DNA of 15,708 bases from Clostridia bacterium. Lineage in GTDB: Bacteria > Bacillota > Clostridia > HGM11514. The position numbers and the translations under genes are program-made. Positions 13,710 to 15,708 of the stretch are shown piece by piece (position 1 is the stretch's first letter; the number at the start of each line of letters is the position of its first letter). Where the stretch lies: positions 1 through 15,708 of the forward strand of contig CAAENE010000221.1 of the NCBI GenBank assembly GCA_900757255.1, read 5' to 3'. The notes below the pieces were generated by a model. That model had not been told where the DNA came from, did not search any database, and saw only the letters and a list, made by a program, of their open reading frames with translations.

Positions 13710-14453
13710 TTATTTTTTCCAAAAAGAAAACAGGTTCTTTTTGGGCGGAAGAATATGCTTTTCCGGCTTTTTGCCGTTTATGAGCTGCGCGGCATTGTCT
13801 TCAAGCTGTCTCAGGCAGGCGGTTTCCCAGCTTTTGCGGATTTCAGTATGCGCTTGTGCCATACGGTTGGGCCGGCTGTTCATATTATGACAGTCGCTTC
13901 CAAGAACATGGATCATGCCGCGCTCCTGCAAAAGACGGACAGCTTTTTTTCTTTTGTCAGACAGCACGCTGCCTGCGTTTACCTGCACGTATACATCCAT
14001 TTTCAGCAGCTTTTCAAGCTCTTTTATATTATTGTATGCTGGAAAATACCGTTCGGCATGTGCCAGAACCGGTATCAGCTTTTTTTTCGCAATCAGTGAA
14101 AACAGGAACGCTTCTATCCAGGACGGAACCGGCTCGTAGGGCAGTTCCAGCAGGATGCAGCCGGTATTGCCGATGGCCAGCCGTTCGATCCCGTCCATTG
14201 CGGTAATTTCCGGTGACAGGTGCACCTCGGCGCCCGCAAGCAGTTCCTTTCCGTTCAGTTCCGGCTGTATTTCGAAGAGCGCTTTTTCACGCCGCTTCAA
14301 AAAATTTTCGATTGTCTCTTCTGCCGGATAAAAATGCGGCGTCGCCGCAATGATATCGCCTCTGTTGTAGGTATTTAGCAGTTGGCGCGTTATTTCCATA
14401 TCTGCTGCCCCGTCGTCAAGTCCCGGCAGGAGATGGGTATGAAAGTCAATCAT
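13710..14453 (-). CDS. cpsB: PHP-type protein-tyrosine phosphatase CpsB (YwqE-like)
   Basis: 247 residues, normal length. Its ATG overlaps the stop of the kinase gene by 4 nt (ATGA), so the two are translationally coupled. Metal-binding PHP motifs are all visible: HTHLLPGLDDG (H5, H7, D13/D14), TPHFYP (H40), GAEVHL (E76), LAHAERY (H132) and GSDCHN (D187, H189). Enzymes of this family are Mn-dependent and dephosphorylate the tyrosine tail of the partner BY-kinase, setting capsule or exopolysaccharide output. The C-terminus (KKNLFSFWKK) is basic and aromatic and might touch the membrane. Confidence 0.96.
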   Translation of the reverse strand: MIDFHTHLLPGLDDGAADMEITRQLLNTYNRGDIIAATPHFYPAEETIENFLKRREKALFEIQPELNGKELLAGAEVHLSPEITAMDGIERLAIGNTGCILLELPYEPVPSWIEAFLFSLIAKKKLIPVLAHAERYFPAYNNIKELEKLLKMDVYVQVNAGSVLSDKRKKAVRLLQERGMIHVLGSDCHNMNSRPNRMAQAHTEIRKSWETACLRQLEDNAAQLINGKKPEKHILPPKKNLFSFWKK

Positions 14454-15241
14454 AAATCATCATCATTTTCATAAATGTATTCAGCATAATCATAGTTTTT
14501 ATATTTTTTCCGGTACCCATACCAATAGCGGTAACCGTATGATCCGCCTTTTTTTCTGCTCACATCATTGAGCATGAAGCCCAGAAGGTTCGCGTTTGCG
14601 AATTTCAGCTTTTCCAGCGCTGATTCAATGGAACGGTGATCCGATTGTTCTTCCCGTACCACTAAAATCGTTCCTGAGGTCAAATTGGAAATGACCGCTG
14701 CGTCAGTTATCAGGTTGACAGGAGGCGTATCAATGAAGATATAATCGTACTGTCCGGACAATTTTTCCAGCAGCCCGCGCATTTCACCCGATGACAGCAA
14801 TTCCGCCGGGTTGGGCGGGATATGTCCGCTTGTCAGAATGTCCAGGTTCGCATAGCCGCTCTTTTGTACTGCGTCCTCAAACGGGCAAAAGCCTTTGAGG
14901 ACATTAGACAGTCCGTTTTCACTTTGTATTTTAAAGATTTTTGCAATCCTTGGTTTTCTTAAATCGGCGTCTATCAGCAGAACCCGGCTTCCCGTCTCCG
15001 CAAAGGTTATCGCCAGATTGACGCAGGTCGTTGTTTTCCCTTCCAGAGGCCAGCAGCTGGTCATGGTGATGCTTTTGCCTGTCTGGTCATTCAGCGAAAA
15101 GATAATATTGGTCCGCGCGGTTTTATAGGCTTCGGTTATGGCAAACGGCGTTTTTTGATCCAGCAGCAGGATGTTGCGCCGCTCCTTTTTTTTGTTCAGC
15201 TTTTTGATATTCTTTGGTATTTTGAATGATTGATTCGCCAT
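14450..15241 (-). CDS. cpsD: Bacterial tyrosine kinase CpsD (BY-kinase, YwqD-like)
   Basis: 263 residues from the ATG at 15241, preferred for AAAGGA 6 nt upstream; an in-frame ATG at 15271 overlaps the previous stop (ATGA) and would add ten residues. The order is the BY-kinase activation segment (TPFAITEAYKTARTNI), Walker A (SCWPLEGKTTT, K69/T70), Walker A' (LLIDADLRKP, 88-97) and Walker B (YIFIDTPP, 167-174). The C-terminal tail carries ten tyrosines between 235 and 257, the autophosphorylation cluster. The usual PGEGK of the P-loop reads PLEGK, a change also tolerated in some relatives. It works with the membrane activator encoded upstream and the phosphatase downstream to control chain length and export of a surface polysaccharide. 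Confidence 0.96.
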   Translation of the reverse strand: MANQSFKIPKNIKKLNKKKERRNILLLDQKTPFAITEAYKTARTNIIFSLNDQTGKSITMTSCWPLEGKTTTCVNLAITFAETGSRVLLIDADLRKPRIAKIFKIQSENGLSNVLKGFCPFEDAVQKSGYANLDILTSGHIPPNPAELLSSGEMRGLLEKLSGQYDYIFIDTPPVNLITDAAVISNLTSGTILVVREEQSDHRSIESALEKLKFANANLLGFMLNDVSRKKGGSYGYRYWYGYRKKYKNYDYAEYIYENDDDL

Positions 15242-15267
15242 AGCGGTTCCTTTCGTTATTTGATTCC

Positions 15268-15708
15268 TCATTTGCTTTCATCCATGTTGGGGATGTTCCC
15301 TAAAATCGGACAGGAGGGGTATTTTTCGCGCAAATCTTCCTCGCCTTTCACAGATGTGTTTATCATCTCCAGCAGCAATGAAATCAGAATCGACAGCACA
15401 AGGCCGGCCAACAGGCCGATCAGGCTGTTGATTTTGACATTCGGGGAGGAGGGCGCGGACGGCAGCTTTGCTTTATCCAAGATTTCTACCGAACCGACCT
15501 TGACCACCCGGATGATTTCCGCTGGGGCAGTTTCCGCTATGGTATTTGCTATCAGCTGGGCGTGTGCCGGGTTCGGGTTGGTAACCGATACGTTGATTAC
15601 CTCTGTTTCCTCTACAGGCGATGTTTTTATCATTCTCTTGATGTCGCCCGCCGAATATCCCAGATTCAGCTTGTTTGCCACTTCGCTCAGCACCGAATCG
15701 CTCTTTAA
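15268..15708 (-). CDS. cpsC: Wzz/CpsC-type capsule chain-length and kinase-activator protein (N-terminus outside window)
   Basis: 146 C-terminal residues are visible; the frame stays open to the window edge (LKSDSV...), so the GTG at 15693 is internal. Features are EILxxx-like SDSVLSEVANKLNLG, an extracellular segment, the Pro-rich AKLPSAPSSP (80-89), a transmembrane helix (about 94-116) and a short cytosolic tail KGEEDLREKYPSCPILGNIP. In Gram-positive bacteria this tail activates the separate BY-kinase CpsD, which follows directly. The gene ends 3 nt inside a possible upstream ATG of the kinase gene. Confidence 0.95.
   Translation of the reverse strand, partial: LKSDSVLSEVANKLNLGYSAGDIKRMIKTSPVEETEVINVSVTNPNPAHAQLIANTIAETAPAEIIRVVKVGSVEILDKAKLPSAPSSPNVKINSLIGLLAGLVLSILISLLLEMINTSVKGEEDLREKYPSCPILGNIPNMDESK

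Overview
The window looks like a chromosomal segment of a Firmicute, most likely a Clostridia member. The reasons are Gram-positive-style Shine-Dalgarno sites (AAGGAGG, AAAGGAGG), sigma-A type promoters, a cpsC-cpsD-cpsB capsule kinase/phosphatase set, a DegV protein, a LysM-CAP protein and an ammonium transporter fused to a P-II domain. This placement is inferred from gene content. I see no insertion sequence, rRNA, CRISPR array or intact prophage.

Layout. 1-750 (+): the 3' end of an ammonium transporter with a fused P-II domain, ending in a bidirectional terminator. 802-1413 (-): a secreted LysM-CAP protein. 1691-2472 (+): a permuted NlpC/P60-like hydrolase overlapping a 50-residue Cys-rich protein. 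7077-2667 (-): a four-gene metabolic block behind a strong promoter and a candidate operator, holding a ConA-like protein, a DegT/StrS aminotransferase, alanine dehydrogenase and a Gfo/Idh/MocA dehydrogenase. 10480-7230 (-): an (alpha/alpha)6 glycosidase-like protein, a GxDLY/SGNH esterase and an ANT(6)-type nucleotidyltransferase, ending in a terminator. A tRNA-Leu(CAA) with its own promoter and terminator lies directly upstream of that block.

10765-11791 holds the most striking regulatory structure. An XRE/S24-like repressor gene (-) and a small gene of unknown function (+) diverge from two sigma-A promoters. Each promoter carries the palindrome GTWCC-N5-GGWAC exactly inside its 17-bp spacer, so one repressor probably controls both directions. 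A SAM methyltransferase with a TTG start follows on the + strand.

15708-12769 (-): a capsule/exopolysaccharide regulatory operon (chain-length/kinase-activator protein, BY-kinase, PHP-type phosphatase), followed by a DegV fatty-acid-binding protein that may share its transcript.

How the genes may work together. The aminotransferase, alanine dehydrogenase and sugar/cyclitol dehydrogenase could form a cycle in which an amino sugar or aminocyclitol is deaminated (or made) with pyruvate/alanine as the shuttle and NAD as the oxidant. The glycosidase-like protein and the esterase have no signal peptide and would act on imported glycans. This is a hypothesis from gene neighbourhood, not a demonstrated pathway.
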